Made by a program: the position numbers and the translations under genes. DNA of 64,000 nucleotides from Acidobacteriaceae bacterium (GTDB taxonomy: Bacteria > Acidobacteriota > Terriglobia > Terriglobales > Acidobacteriaceae), in contig PLCO01000007.1 in assembly GCA_003134815.1 (NCBI GenBank), positions 1 through 64,000 on the forward strand, given 5' to 3'. Below the pieces are notes generated by a model. The model made no database searches. It was not told where the DNA came from and worked only from the letters and a program-made list of their open reading frames with translations. Position 1 is the first letter of the stretch; the number at the start of each line of letters is the position of its first letter. Positions 17,101 to 25,634 of the stretch are shown here, in pieces.

Positions 17101-17604
17101 CTCAATCGCGATTGGAGCGTCAGCTTCGAGCCCGGCAAAGGCATTCCCGAGTCGATCGGCTTCCATCACCTAATTTCGTGGACCGACTTTCCAATTCCGC
17201 TCTCGGACCAGGCGCTCAAGTATTACTCCGGCACGGCGACTTACTCGAAGACGATTGAGGTGCCGGCGGATGAATTAATATCTGGCGCACATCTCTGGCT
17301 GGACCTTGGCGATGTGCGCGAACTCGCCGACGTAAAGGTGAATGGCGTGGACCTTGGCATTTTATGGAAGACGCCATTCAAGGTTGACGTGACTAGTGCA
17401 CTAATGCCGGGCACCAACCAACTAGAAATTCGCGTGACGAATCTCTGGGTGAACCGCATGATTGGCGATCAGCAGCCGTGGGCATTAAAGAAGTATGCAT
17501 TCGCCGATTTCACGCCGTACAAAGCCGATTCGCCTCTGTTGCCGTCGGGGCTGTTGGGGCCGGTGCACCTGATTGCAGTTGTCGACTCACAGGCAACGAA
17601 GTGA
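14191..17604 (+). CDS. Large secreted glycosidase, GH106 (alpha-L-rhamnosidase)-like lipoprotein
   Basis: An 1137-residue protein. Residues 1-20 form a lipoprotein signal peptide with lipobox AAGC (Cys20). The mature protein begins near LLEGFLDPPNGARPRVWWHW; this opening, WWHWMNGNIS..GI..DLEWM, followed by GVTIFEG and later GYDARPWLPALTG, is typical of GH106-type enzymes that remove L-rhamnose from plant or microbial polysaccharides. A discoidin-like insertion is likely at about 230-350, and a C-terminal beta-sandwich (about 1000-1137) contains LWLDLGDVRELADVKVNGV. Length agrees with the family. It is alone in its transcription direction unit, without sugar transport genes nearby. Confidence 0.85.
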   Translation: MKRTRLVLVVFICAACAAGCRLKAQAPADSRPTAASHDDPLLEGFLDPPNGARPRVWWHWMNGNISEQGIKLDLEWMHRVGLGGVTIFEGAINTPQVVPQRLIYMTPEWKQAFRTAVTTARGMGMEVAIASSPGWSETGGPWVPAAQGMKKMVWTATRIKGGRPFTGKLAHPPEVDGTFQNFAVQGRRTPDGTVVTPPQFYADSAVIAYRIPDGDESQEELSPKITTSGGTANVAALSDGDVNTVALDLPAATPGASWVEFDYGHPQMIQAVTLASLNDAISVFDHDGNAVPPFIEAGDDGVNFKKVADIPFSSLVQRTVSFDAVTARYFRVAYLSQPGGPPEHDHKITELVLDSGVRMNEWEQRAGYANARDFYAIQDPEVAPKFVVPPQDVIDLAGKMKPDGTLDWTPPDGNWMVLRIGYSLTGHENGPAPAEATGLEVDKLNREYVKNYVDGYLKMYADAVGLENIGKDGISYLLTDSIEVGPQNWTDNMLDEFKQRRGYDARPWLPALTGVVIKSAYDTDRFLWDFRRTLGQLLAENHYGEIADDLHAHGMSYYGEALEYHRPSLGDDMEMRSKTDVPMGAMWTWAGGSEPDIDYLSDLRGAASVAHIYGQNLVGAESMTSRGPAWSFSPNSLTKVADLEFALGVNRFEIHESTHQPVPDLAPGLTLGPYGLWFNRNDTWADEAKPWVTYLARCSYLLQQGHYSADVAYFYGEEGPLTAVFGWKSIGNEPDGYGFDFVNSDVVLHELSVKDGRLVTPGGTSYRILYLGGRSQRMTLPVLRQLLSLVTQGAVLLGEPPTDSPSMADDEKEFERVTDRLWGKRPAAGKSMRKVGKGSVYTGMSANEGLAALGVARDWEYTKPEPDSELMFVHRKLDDGDIYFVDNREDRAENVDATFRVEGKAPGLWDPATGVAQPTSYSTTADGRTTVPLHLDPYGTTFVLFRAPTTKTALELPEPRETVIGGLDDALNRDWSVSFEPGKGIPESIGFHHLISWTDFPIPLSDQALKYYSGTATYSKTIEVPADELISGAHLWLDLGDVRELADVKVNGVDLGILWKTPFKVDVTSALMPGTNQLEIRVTNLWVNRMIGDQQPWALKKYAFADFTPYKADSPLLPSGLLGPVHLIAVVDSQATK

Positions 17605-17803
17605 CTCGGAATTGACTCACGAGGCGCCGGGAAAAACACTTGCAAAGTGCAAGGAAAATTAGGAAGAATGACGAAGCGGTGTCCGGGGAGTCGGTTCTCA
17701 AGGCCGAGCTGCCGGCTAGTAGAAATTGAATGTCTGTTTCGGGCTGGGAAACAAGCAGGAAACTTGGCACGAAATCAGGCACGAAACAAGGCAGGAGGCC
17801 GTT

Positions 17804-18985
17804 ATGAGCAGTGTGCGCGTGCTTGTGGGAACGCATAAAGGGGCGTTTGTTCTGAACTCCGACGGCAGACGCAAGGACTGGACGGTGAGCGGGCCGTTCT
17901 TTGCCGGCTGGGAGATCTACCACATGAAAGGGTCGCTAGTTGATCCTAATCGCATTTACGTTTCGCAAACGAGCGGGTGGTTTGGGCAACTGATCCAGCG
18001 CTCGGACGACGGCGGCAAGACCTGGCACCAGCCGGGGTTGCCCAATGAAGCGATTCCTGCTCCTGGGCCGCCGACAGCATTGCCAAATCGCTTTGCGTAC
18101 GATACGTCGCCGGAGACCGGGAAGCCGCTGACGACGCATCAGTGGTACGACGGCACGCAGCATCCGTGGGAGTTTAAGCGCGTGTGGCACATTGAGCCAT
18201 CGCTCACCGATGCGGAGACCGTTTATGCGGGTGTGGAGGACGCGGCACTGTTTCGCTCGACCGACGGCGGCGAGAATTGGCACGAGCTCTCAGGCCTGCG
18301 TGGACACGGCACCGGGCCCAAGTGGCAGCCGGGCGCGGGCGGAATGGGGCTGCATACGATCATTCTCGATCCGACCGATCCGAAACGGATATACATCGCC
18401 ATTTCTGCTGCGGGCGCGTTCCGCACCAACGACGGTGGCGCGACGTGGAAGCCGATCAATAAGGGACTGCGCAGCGAGTTCATTCCCGACCCCAACGCCG
18501 AGGTCGGCCATTGCGTGCATCATGTGGCGATGCATCGCTCGCGGCCAGATGTGCTGTTCATGCAGAAACACTGGGACGTGATGCGCACGGACGACGCCGG
18601 CGAGAACTGGCGCGAGGTGAGCGGCAACTTGCCCACCGACTTTGGATTCGCGATCGACGTGCACGCGCATGAGCCGGAGACGCTGTATGTTGTGCCGATC
18701 AAGAGCGACTCGGAGCATTATCCGCTCGATGGAAAACTGCGCGTCTACCGCAGCCGCACGGGCGGCAATGAGTGGGAGGAGTTGGCCAAAGGATTGCCTG
18801 AGAAGGACTGCTATGTGAACGTGCTGCGCGACGCGATGGCCGTGGACACGCTCGACGATTGCGGAATTTATTTCGGTACTACGGGCGGACAGGTTTACGG
18901 CTCGGCTGACGGAGGCGATAGTTGGGCGCCGATTGTGCGCGACCTGCCGGCGGTGCTGTCTGTGGAAGTGCAGACGCTGAATTAG
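17804..18985 (+). CDS. BNR/sialidase-like beta-propeller protein
   Basis: A 393-residue protein; ATG 17804 follows GCAGGAGGCCGTT. No signal peptide, so it is probably cytoplasmic. Repeated S/T-D-D-G-G-x-x-W (Asp-box) motifs are visible: [45 protein letters not shown]. Together they predict a beta-propeller of the exo-sialidase/YVTN type. The catalytic Arg triad of true sialidases cannot be identified, so enzymatic activity is not claimed. It is followed by a MoaD/ThiS-like gene about 100 bp downstream, a pairing I recall from other genomes. The first unit of the heptamer array overlaps its TAG stop codon. Confidence 0.8.
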   Translation: MSSVRVLVGTHKGAFVLNSDGRRKDWTVSGPFFAGWEIYHMKGSLVDPNRIYVSQTSGWFGQLIQRSDDGGKTWHQPGLPNEAIPAPGPPTALPNRFAYDTSPETGKPLTTHQWYDGTQHPWEFKRVWHIEPSLTDAETVYAGVEDAALFRSTDGGENWHELSGLRGHGTGPKWQPGAGGMGLHTIILDPTDPKRIYIAISAAGAFRTNDGGATWKPINKGLRSEFIPDPNAEVGHCVHHVAMHRSRPDVLFMQKHWDVMRTDDAGENWREVSGNLPTDFGFAIDVHAHEPETLYVVPIKSDSEHYPLDGKLRVYRSRTGGNEWEELAKGLPEKDCYVNVLRDAMAVDTLDDCGIYFGTTGGQVYGSADGGDSWAPIVRDLPAVLSVEVQTLN

Positions 18986-19055
18986 AGAACAGAGAACAGA
19001 GAACAGAGAACAGAGAACAGAGAACAGAGAACAGAGAACAGAGAACAGAGAACAG
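18984..19055. repeat. 7-bp tandem array (AGAGAAC, about 10 copies)
   Basis: The 72 bp is made of roughly ten uninterrupted copies of AGAGAAC. It overlaps the last two bases of the TAG stop codon of the upstream gene and ends about 30 bp before the MoaD-like start. Perfect copies indicate a young or actively slipping array. Confidence 0.95.
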
Positions 19056-19087
19056 GTAGAGGACATCACCGGACCGCGGAGGGCGGA

Positions 19088-19414
19088 TTGAGTAGCGCTG
19101 GAGAGTCAAACGCGGCAACGGTGCGCGTTGCGCTGCCGTATCATCTGCGCAACCTGGCGAAGGTCGAGGGCGATGTGCTGCTGGAAGTAGCCGCGCCGGT
19201 GACGATTCGTGCTGTCCTCGACGCGCTTGAAGCGCGCTATCCCATGCTGCGCGGGACGATTCGCGAATATGAAACTGGCCAGCGGCGCGCGTTCCTGCGC
19301 TTCTTTGTGTGCGAGGAAGACTGGTCGCTGGAATCGCCGGACAAAGCGCTGCCCGATGCAGTGGCGGCGGGAAAAGAACCGCTGCTGATTCTGGGTGCGA
19401 TCGCGGGCGGATGA
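19088..19414 (+). CDS. MoaD/ThiS-family ubiquitin-like protein
   Basis: A 108-residue protein starting at TTG 19088, preceded by GGAGGG about 7 bases upstream. It has the beta-grasp pattern: [18 protein letters not shown], a helix [12 protein letters not shown], then [11 protein letters not shown]. The C-terminal Gly-Gly is the site where MoaD/ThiS proteins are adenylated or thiocarboxylated. No MoaE, ThiG or E1-like gene is nearby, so a role in molybdopterin or thiamine synthesis is not established. It is likely cotranscribed with the BNR-repeat protein, which may be a partner or target. Confidence 0.8.
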   Translation: MSSAGESNAATVRVALPYHLRNLAKVEGDVLLEVAAPVTIRAVLDALEARYPMLRGTIREYETGQRRAFLRFFVCEEDWSLESPDKALPDAVAAGKEPLLILGAIAGG

Positions 19415-19445
19415 AGAAGCGGGGAGCAGGGACTCGGGGAACGGA

Positions 19446-20453
19446 TCAGCGCTCTTCTTTGCCGGGGCGGAGCATGAGGGCGCGGATGGCTTCGCGGGGG
19501 TCTTTGCCTTCGTTGAGGATCAGCTCCATTTGCTCGGTGATGGGCATTTCGACGCCGTGCTTGCGTGCAAGGCCGAGAGCGGCGTGCGTGGTGAGCACTC
19601 CTTCAGCAACTTTGCCGCCGAGGCTATCAAGAATCTGAGGCAGCTTGCGGCCCTGGCCGAGCTCCTGGCCGACGGTGCGGTTGCGGCTGAGCGAGCCGGT
19701 GCAGGTGAGCACCAGATCACCGACGCCGGAGAGGCCGGCGAGGGTTTCGCGGCGCGCTCCGCAGGCTACGGCGAGGCGCGTGATTTCGGCAATGCCACGA
19801 GTGATGAGCGCGGCGGTGGAGTTGTGGCCCAGGCCGACGCCGACGGCGATTCCGGCAGCGATGGCGATGACATTTTTGAGCGCGCCGCCGAGCTCGACGC
19901 CGATAACGTCCGCGGACGTGTAGAGGCGGAGGGTTTCAGAGGAGAATTCCTGCTGGATGAGGGCGGCGACTTCAGGGTCGCTGAAGGCTACGGTAAGGGC
20001 GGTGGGCTGGGCGTTCGCCACCTCGAGCGCGAAGCTGGGGCCGGAGAGCGCGCCGATTGAGAGCAGGAGTCCGGCCGGTTCCAATGTTTCGGAAAGCACC
20101 TGAGTCATGCGAAAGAGGGTGCGGTCTTCAACTCCCTTGGTTGCGCTGACGACGAACTGGCCGATGCGCAGATGCGCGCGGACGCGGAGCAGCGTGGCGC
20201 GCAGGAACTCAGAGGGGATGACGGAAACGACGATGTCGGCGGCGGTGATGGCGTCGCGGTCGGCGGTGATGGTAATGGCCGGCGGAATGCGGAAGCCGGG
20301 AAGGAATTGGGAATTTTCCTGTGCGTCGAGGATCTGTTGCGCGAGCTCCGGGGCGTGCGCCCAAAGCGTGACCTGGTGGCCGCCGCGACGGTCAAGCGAG
20401 AGCGCGAGAGCGGTTCCCCAGGCGCCTGCACCTAAGATGGCGATTCGGCTCAT
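19446..20453 (-). CDS. gpsA: NAD(P)H-dependent glycerol-3-phosphate dehydrogenase
   Basis: A 335-residue enzyme making sn-glycerol-3-phosphate from dihydroxyacetone phosphate for phospholipids. The dinucleotide-binding loop GAGAWGTALA is at residues 7-16. SATKGVE (about 110) carries the catalytic-site Lys, and GALKNVIAIAAGI and SRNRTVGQELGQG are family motifs. Length is normal. Its ATG overlaps the plsY stop (ATGA), so the two steps leading to lysophosphatidic acid are translationally coupled. It converges with the MoaD-like gene. Confidence 0.95.
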   Translation of the reverse strand: MSRIAILGAGAWGTALALSLDRRGGHQVTLWAHAPELAQQILDAQENSQFLPGFRIPPAITITADRDAITAADIVVSVIPSEFLRATLLRVRAHLRIGQFVVSATKGVEDRTLFRMTQVLSETLEPAGLLLSIGALSGPSFALEVANAQPTALTVAFSDPEVAALIQQEFSSETLRLYTSADVIGVELGGALKNVIAIAAGIAVGVGLGHNSTAALITRGIAEITRLAVACGARRETLAGLSGVGDLVLTCTGSLSRNRTVGQELGQGRKLPQILDSLGGKVAEGVLTTHAALGLARKHGVEMPITEQMELILNEGKDPREAIRALMLRPGKEER

Positions 20454-21082
20454 GCTAGTTTGTGCGCTCCGATGCGGACTTCAGTGCCGTCGATCAGGCG
20501 GCGAATGTTTGTGTGGTGCTTGACGATGATGAGCAGGGAAACGAGCGCGCCGGCGATAAAGAAAAATTGCGGGCGCGAGCCGGTGACGAGAAACCAGGCA
20601 AAGATGGGGAAGCTGAACGCAGCGGCGATGGAGGAGACGGACACATAGCGGCTGACGGCGAGAACGACTGCGAAGACTCCGATGGCGGATAGAGCCGCCC
20701 AGGGCGAGACGACGAGGAAGACTCCGAAGCCGGTGGCGACGCCTTTGCCGCCGCGAAATTTGAGCCAGATGGGGAACATGTGGCCGAGCACGGCGCAGAG
20801 AGCCGCGAAGGCTTCGGCGGTGCGCAGGGGGACAGCGGGCATCCAGAGCGATGCGAGGTAGCCGCCGAGCCAGACGGCGGCGCAGCCCTTGAGGACGTCG
20901 AGGAGAAACGTGGCGATGCCGAGGCCAGTGCCACCGGCGCGCAACACATTTGTTGCGCCGATGTTGCCGCTGCCGAAGGAACGTATGTCCTGGCGGCGAA
21001 AGATGCGATAGAGCAGGTAGCCCGTGGGGATGGACCCGAGCAAGTATGCGACGACAGCGATAGCAAGGCCGGCGGGATACAC
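20450..21082 (-). CDS. plsY: Glycerol-3-phosphate acyltransferase PlsY
   Basis: An integral-membrane acyl-phosphate:glycerol-3-phosphate acyltransferase. Motifs: LGSIPTGYLL, GSGNIGATNVLR and FRGGKGVATGFG (phosphate and glycerol binding). Five or more TM helices. The start is uncertain: the frame is open to ATG 21193, which would add 37 residues rich in Arg/Pro/His not found in the family. The GTG at 21082, just before the first TM helix, gives the usual length (about 210 aa), although no strong ribosome-binding site is visible. It forms an operon with gpsA through an ATGA overlap. Confidence 0.92.
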   Translation of the reverse strand: MYPAGLAIAVVAYLLGSIPTGYLLYRIFRRQDIRSFGSGNIGATNVLRAGGTGLGIATFLLDVLKGCAAVWLGGYLASLWMPAVPLRTAEAFAALCAVLGHMFPIWLKFRGGKGVATGFGVFLVVSPWAALSAIGVFAVVLAVSRYVSVSSIAAAFSFPIFAWFLVTGSRPQFFFIAGALVSLLIIVKHHTNIRRLIDGTEVRIGAHKLA

Positions 21083-21376
21083 AACGTGTGAGTTTAGCAG
21101 GTGAGGGCGCGGTTGAAATACGCGCTGACGCGGCGCGTGAGTTGCGCGCGAGCCGGGCATTCCGGTGATGTAGGGGGCGACGGCCAAGGCCAATTTCCCT
21201 CATTTCGTTGTCGTTCGTCGCTAGCAGACTCCCCGATCTCCACCCCACGGACCAGGACCTGTCCGCGGGGACCCCGGGTCTGCGTCGCTCCTCGGTCTTG
21301 TTACCGAAAAGATTGGGAACTGAGAAAAACTGCCTCCCGCACCGTCCGCCGCAGAAGTGCGAGCAGGTCTTGATTA
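21083..21376. other. Intergenic stretch upstream of plsY
   Basis: A 294-bp region between the plsY start and the stop of the cyclic-nucleotide-binding protein gene. It contains a GC-rich complementary pair, CCCCACGGACC..GTCCGCGGGG (about 21242-21271). No gene is supported, apart from a possible N-terminal extension of plsY. Confidence 0.35.
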
Positions 21377-21814
21377 CTAGAGCGTCTTGCGGGTGCCGCG
21401 GACGTCGGCGGCCAGGAGGTCAAGGATTTTGAGAGACAGAGCCGGGTCACTTTGCATGAGCGCAGTGAGATCGTCGCGACTGACGAAGCTCACTTTTGCA
21501 CCTGCGCCAGCAGTCGCGCTCATCGCGTAGGGTTGATTGCCGATGACGCCGGGGAGGCCGAGCAAAGAACTGGGCCTGGCCTGCACGGCGAGGAGGGAGT
21601 GGCCATCCTGCGACATCATGCTGAGCATGACCGGGCATTTGTGGACGATGAAGATTCCGACAGCAGGCTCGTCCTGGCGGAAGAGCACGCGCTCAGCCTT
21701 ACAAGGCACGGACACAGAGTGCGCGTCGAGAGCATGAATCAGCTCAGGGTCAACAACAAACGCCGCGGGGTCAAGCTGCGAAAATTCGCTTCCCAGGGGA
21801 GGGGAGTTCTTCAT
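21377..21814 (-). CDS. Single-domain cyclic-nucleotide-binding protein (Crp/Fnr-like, no HTH)
   Basis: A 145-residue protein matching the cNMP-binding domain: VLFRQDEPAVGIFIVHK, followed by SLLGLPGVIGN, the phosphate-binding-cassette position, and the C-helix LTALMQSDPALSLKILDLL. The protein stops after the C-helix, so the DNA-binding helix-turn-helix of Crp/Fnr regulators is absent. The cassette lacks the conserved Arg, so cAMP binding is doubtful. Possible roles are protein-protein sensing or redox sensing. It is unrelated to its neighbours. Confidence 0.7.
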   Translation of the reverse strand: MKNSPPLGSEFSQLDPAAFVVDPELIHALDAHSVSVPCKAERVLFRQDEPAVGIFIVHKCPVMLSMMSQDGHSLLAVQARPSSLLGLPGVIGNQPYAMSATAGAGAKVSFVSRDDLTALMQSDPALSLKILDLLAADVRGTRKTL

Positions 21815-22055
21815 GAACGTGCTCCGGGTGGAACTTCTAAATCATCATTTCATTTACTTGGGCCCGGATTTCGTGATCTGAATCACCTTCCCTAGGTTAA
21901 CAGAGTGGCGAAATGCGGAGATCTGACGTTCCCTTCGGCATGCTGCGGCGCCTGTGGAGAATTTCAGCGCTCTTGGGCGGTGAGCCGGGTGAGTGAGAGC
22001 GGGACGCCGAGACTCGGCGCTGCGCTCGGCTAGACTGAAAATTGGAAAACTTAGA

Positions 22056-22922
22056 ATGGCCGGCATACTGAACAAGATCGGCACGACGCTGGAGATGATC
22101 AAGTGGGAACACTCGATCTTCGCGTTGCCGTTTGCTTTGACAGCGATGCTGTTGGCCGCGAACGGGCTGCCGGGCTGGCGAAAGGTGGCGTGGATCGTAG
22201 TGGCCATGGTGGCGGCGCGATCGGCGGCGATGGCGTTTAACCGCTGGGCCGACGCGGACCTTGACGCCGAGAATCCGCGAACGCGAACGCGGGCTATTCC
22301 CAGAGGGCTGCTGAGCCGGAATTTTGTGCTGGGTTTCACGATCGTGGCTGTCGCGGTGTTTCTGGCGGCCGCGGCGGAACTGAACCGGCTGACGCTGGAG
22401 CTTGCGCCGGTGGCGCTGGTGGTGCTGCTTGGCTACAGCTACCTGAAGCGGGTGACTCGGTGGTCGCACTTGGGATTGGGCCTGGCGCTGGGACTGGCGC
22501 CCGCGGCGGCGTGGATTGCGGTGCGCGGCAGCCTCGATCCGCGCATTTTGGTGCTGACGGCGGCAGTGACGTTGTGGGCGGGCGGATTTGACGTCCTCTA
22601 CGCTTGCCAGGACTACGAGCACGACCGCTCAGCGGGGCTGCACAGCCTGCCGCAGGCGAGCGGGCCGACGGCGGCGTTTTGGACGGCGCGGATTATGCAT
22701 CTGGCCATGCTGGGGCTGCTGGTTTGGTTTGGGAAGCTGTTCAGTTTTGGCGTGGCGGGGTGGCTGGGCGTGGTTGCCGTTGCTCTGCTGCTGGCTTATG
22801 AGCACTCCATTGTTTCGCCGCGCGACCTGCGCCGGATGAATGCCGCGTTCTTTACGATGAACGGCGTGATTGCGATGGTGTTTCTGGGATTTGTGACGGC
22901 GGATTTATGGATGAGGCGCTGA
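22056..22922 (+). CDS. UbiA-family prenyltransferase
   Basis: A 288-residue membrane enzyme with 8-9 TM helices. The first prenyl-diphosphate-binding motif is NRWADADLDAENPRTRTRA (about residue 62) and the second is YACQDYEHDRSAGLHSLP (about 182), matching NxxxDxxxD and DxxxD. It joins a polyprenyl chain to an aromatic acid in quinone synthesis; in Acidobacteria it could be MqnP of the futalosine menaquinone pathway or 4-hydroxybenzoate type. The start was placed at ATG 22056; the frame extends 21 residues upstream with Arg-rich, atypical sequence. A UbiD-family decarboxylase gene is at 61488. Confidence 0.88.
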   Translation: MAGILNKIGTTLEMIKWEHSIFALPFALTAMLLAANGLPGWRKVAWIVVAMVAARSAAMAFNRWADADLDAENPRTRTRAIPRGLLSRNFVLGFTIVAVAVFLAAAAELNRLTLELAPVALVVLLGYSYLKRVTRWSHLGLGLALGLAPAAAWIAVRGSLDPRILVLTAAVTLWAGGFDVLYACQDYEHDRSAGLHSLPQASGPTAAFWTARIMHLAMLGLLVWFGKLFSFGVAGWLGVVAVALLLAYEHSIVSPRDLRRMNAAFFTMNGVIAMVFLGFVTADLWMRR

Positions 22923-22941
22923 AAAGGCACGGGCGATTGCT

Positions 22942-23739
22942 ATGATTGCACGCATGAAAGCGCATCATTTTTCTCTCGCGAGTCTCGTATTGTGTGCTGG
23001 GTTTTCTGGACCGGCACCCGCATTCGCTCAGGCGCAGTCTTCCACTCCGCCGGCCCAGACCGCCGCTGTGACGGTGCCGTTTGTCGGCTGCGCATCGGAT
23101 GGGCAGGCGGGACCGATTGCGGCGCCGAGCGGCAAAAGCGTGACGGTTGCGATTCCCGCAGCAACGGCGCAACGGCTCGCCTATTACAAGGCGGAATACC
23201 GAATCGGGGTTCTTGCACCGCGAGGTTGGTATTGCTTTTCAATCTACGGCTCGAGCGGCATTGAGCTGTTTGTGACTCCTAATCCGATCGACACGAATGG
23301 ATTGTTCGCGGACGATTGGAAAGGGTTCCCAGGGCAGGTGATCGAGCTTGCCTTCGACAATGGCGGCACGAGTGGAAGGTTCGAAGTTGCGAAGGTCATC
23401 GCGCGGGTATTTCCAGAGTACAAAGCTTTCGCGCAAGGCGTGATCGCAGAGGGAATCGAGCCGGCGAGCGACTTTCCCTCGGGTCCTTACCCCAGTGACA
23501 AGCTGACCTATCGCGGCAAGAGCGTGGTGGAGTTCGAGACTCCTGCAAAAGCGCAGGGGCTTGGGACGGATTCGCGCCTGTTGATGAACGCGAGCGCGAT
23601 TGATGGAGTTGCGATCGTCAGCGGTGCGGATACGAACTTGACGCTGTGGACGGCGCGAGTGCCAGTGACCGAAGGCGATTTGATCCCGGCCATGGTTGCG
23701 CAGGTCGAAAGGGAAGCCGCTGCCGCTGCTTCAAATTAG
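22942..23739 (+). CDS. Secreted hypothetical protein
   Basis: A 265-residue protein with a signal peptide (residues about 5-29, ending APAFAQA) and a periplasmic domain of mixed beta character. Motifs: VPFVGCASDGQAGP, LAPRGWYCFSIYGSSG and DWKGFPGQVIE. Two Cys residues (about 51 and 98) could form a disulfide. No family recognised, though I recall related proteins in Acidobacteria. It starts 20 bp after the UbiA-type gene, so cotranscription is possible. Start ambiguous between 22942 and ATG 22954. Confidence 0.6.
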   Translation: MIARMKAHHFSLASLVLCAGFSGPAPAFAQAQSSTPPAQTAAVTVPFVGCASDGQAGPIAAPSGKSVTVAIPAATAQRLAYYKAEYRIGVLAPRGWYCFSIYGSSGIELFVTPNPIDTNGLFADDWKGFPGQVIELAFDNGGTSGRFEVAKVIARVFPEYKAFAQGVIAEGIEPASDFPSGPYPSDKLTYRGKSVVEFETPAKAQGLGTDSRLLMNASAIDGVAIVSGADTNLTLWTARVPVTEGDLIPAMVAQVEREAAAAASN

Positions 23740-23859
23740 GGCCCGGTTTGGGGCCGAGCGCGTGAGGATTGCGAACGATCGCCTGTGGTATGGTGCGAAA
23801 TGGACGCGCGGATGAGGTTGACTGCCGATCGTGCGCGGCCCGGAGCAAAAGACGACAGC

Positions 23860-24714
23860 ATGAAGATTGCAATTCAGGGAGAGCCCGGCTCGTTCAGCCA
23901 CGAGGCGGCGCTGAAGCTGGTGCCGGATGCGGAGATTGTTCCCTGCGCGCTCTCGGCGGAGGTGTTTGCGGCGCTCGACTCGGGAGCGGCCGATGCCGCC
24001 GCAATTCCCATTGAGAACAGCCTGGCGGGATCGGTGCTCGAACATTTCGACCTGCTGTTGCACCATGACGTCACTGTGGTTCGCGAGGCGCTGTTGCGCA
24101 TCCGGCACAACCTGATTGCGGTTGCCGGCGCGAAAATGGACGAGATCGACCGCGTGTATTCCCATGCCGTGGCGCTGGCACAGTGCCGTCGCTTTCTGGC
24201 CGAGCATCCACGGATGAAGGCCGTCGCTTTTTATGACACTGCAGGCAGCGTGAAACAGCTTGTGAATCAGCGCGACAAACAGGCGGGAGCGATTGCCAGC
24301 GCCCAGGCGGCCGCCTATTATGGCGCGGAGATTCTTGCCCGCGGCATTGAGGACGACGCGGAAAACTACACACGATTCTTTCTGGTGAGGCGCAGCAGCG
24401 AAGCCGAGACTGACCCTGCGGCGAACAAGATGAGCGTGGCCTTTACGCTGGAGCACAAGCCGGGCTCGCTGGTGGCGGCGCTGAGCGCACTTAGCGCGAC
24501 GGGGACAAATTTGACCAAGATTGAGTCGCGCCCCGTTCCAGGCAAGCCGTGGGAGTACATTTTCTATGTCGATTGCCAGATTGCATCGAAAGACGACGGA
24601 ACCCGGGCCGACGATGGAACCCGCGCCCTGCAGGCGCTAAGCCAGCACTGCGGCATGGTGAAGGAGCTGGGACGATACCGCGAAGCGCGTGGGATTGAGA
24701 CTTCGACGACCTGA
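23860..24714 (+). CDS. pheA: Prephenate dehydratase
   Basis: A 284-residue monofunctional enzyme (prephenate to phenylpyruvate, for phenylalanine). The catalytic domain has IENSLAGSV (about 51-59) and the essential TRF triad at 171-173 (NYTRFFLV). The C-terminal ACT domain, about 190-280, contains HKPGSLVAAL and ESRPVPGKPWEYIFYVD, the Phe-binding region responsible for feedback control. Within it, DDGTRA occurs twice in tandem (residues 245-256, 18-bp repeat), which is not usual and may be a recent duplication. The start was taken at ATG 23860 where family similarity begins. Confidence 0.92.
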   Translation: MKIAIQGEPGSFSHEAALKLVPDAEIVPCALSAEVFAALDSGAADAAAIPIENSLAGSVLEHFDLLLHHDVTVVREALLRIRHNLIAVAGAKMDEIDRVYSHAVALAQCRRFLAEHPRMKAVAFYDTAGSVKQLVNQRDKQAGAIASAQAAAYYGAEILARGIEDDAENYTRFFLVRRSSEAETDPAANKMSVAFTLEHKPGSLVAALSALSATGTNLTKIESRPVPGKPWEYIFYVDCQIASKDDGTRADDGTRALQALSQHCGMVKELGRYREARGIETSTT

Positions 24715-24784
24715 GTGGAATCTAAGTCCAGGCAGCGAAAAGGGGATCGGCAACGGCAGTCTCAAAATCTGAAGGGGGCAAAGG

Positions 24785-25537
24785 GTGAGACGAACCGAGG
24801 GCCCAAGCGCGTTGGAGAGACTTCTGGCGCGCAAGAGCGTAGGGAGGATTCTGCGGAGTTTTCTGCGTCCGCCGGAAGTCACAGCCACGAATCAATTGGA
24901 CGTACGAGAAGCTTATCGTCTATGGGCTCCTAGGTATTCCAATGAGACCACAACGCATTATCTCGATGACGAATTGGCACGAACCATGCTCGAGGGCCTG
25001 CCGCGCAATCATCTGCTTGATGCGGGTTGCGGGGCAGGGGCCAGAATCCGCGATATTCCCGGGGCTGTAGGAATCGATTTAAGTCCGGAGATGCTGGCAG
25101 CAGGAGGCTTGCACTCGGTTGTTGCAGGAGACATCAACGCAATGCCATTCGCCAGCGGCCAATTTGACATGGTGTGGTGCCGGCTTGTTTTAGGCCACCT
25201 CCGCGATCCCTTCCCGGCCTACCGGGAATTCTGCCGTGTTTGCATGCCCGGCGGACACGTCTTCGTTACGGATTTCCATCCCGAGGCCGTAGTCGCGGGC
25301 CATCGCAGAGCATTCAATGACCAGGCCGGCGCCGTCCACGAGATTGAACACTATGTACACACCGACCACACCGAGTTGGCGGCCCAAGCCGGACTGGAAT
25401 TGGTTGCAACCCGCGATGGCGCTGTGGGGCCGTCGCTACGCGATTTTTACGTTCATGGAATTGGACGGAAGGCGTACATAAGAGACTTCGGACTCAATCT
25501 CGTAAGTGCATACCTTTTCCGTCTTCCGCGGAATTGA
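24785..25537 (+). CDS. SAM-dependent class I methyltransferase
   Basis: A 250-residue protein from GTG 24785 (AAGGGGG just upstream). The core begins near residue 40 with REAYRLWAPRYS. Motif I is LLDAGCGAGARI (about 77), followed by GIDLSPEMLA and MPFASGQFDMVWCRLVLGHL, the usual pattern of UbiE/BioC-like enzymes. The substrate cannot be deduced. The intergenic region to pheA (70 bp) contains the phrase AAAAGGGGATCGGCA, which recurs in the terminator after this gene. Confidence 0.82.
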   Translation: MRRTEGPSALERLLARKSVGRILRSFLRPPEVTATNQLDVREAYRLWAPRYSNETTTHYLDDELARTMLEGLPRNHLLDAGCGAGARIRDIPGAVGIDLSPEMLAAGGLHSVVAGDINAMPFASGQFDMVWCRLVLGHLRDPFPAYREFCRVCMPGGHVFVTDFHPEAVVAGHRRAFNDQAGAVHEIEHYVHTDHTELAAQAGLELVATRDGAVGPSLRDFYVHGIGRKAYIRDFGLNLVSAYLFRLPRN

Positions 25538-25577
25538 AAACGCGGCGACTGGGTGAAGATAGAAAAGCATGAATAGA

Positions 25578-25609
25578 AAAAGGGGATCGGCATAGGCCGG
25601 TCCCCTTTA
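25578..25609. terminator. Bidirectional terminator between convergent genes
   Basis: A hairpin of AAAGGGGATCGG and CCGGTCCCCTTT (one mismatched pair) with A-rich sequence on the left and T-rich on the right, which would work for either strand. It lies between the methyltransferase (plus) and the barrel protein (minus), which converge on it. Confidence 0.75.
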
Positions 25610-25634
25610 TGTTGAGTCTCGCGAGCCGCGTTTC

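Noticed and set aside
18984-19055. CRISPR or phase-variable promoter
   Set aside because: A 7-bp perfect tandem without spacers; it sits between a stop codon and a gene start but no promoter elements flank it, so only a repeat is reported.
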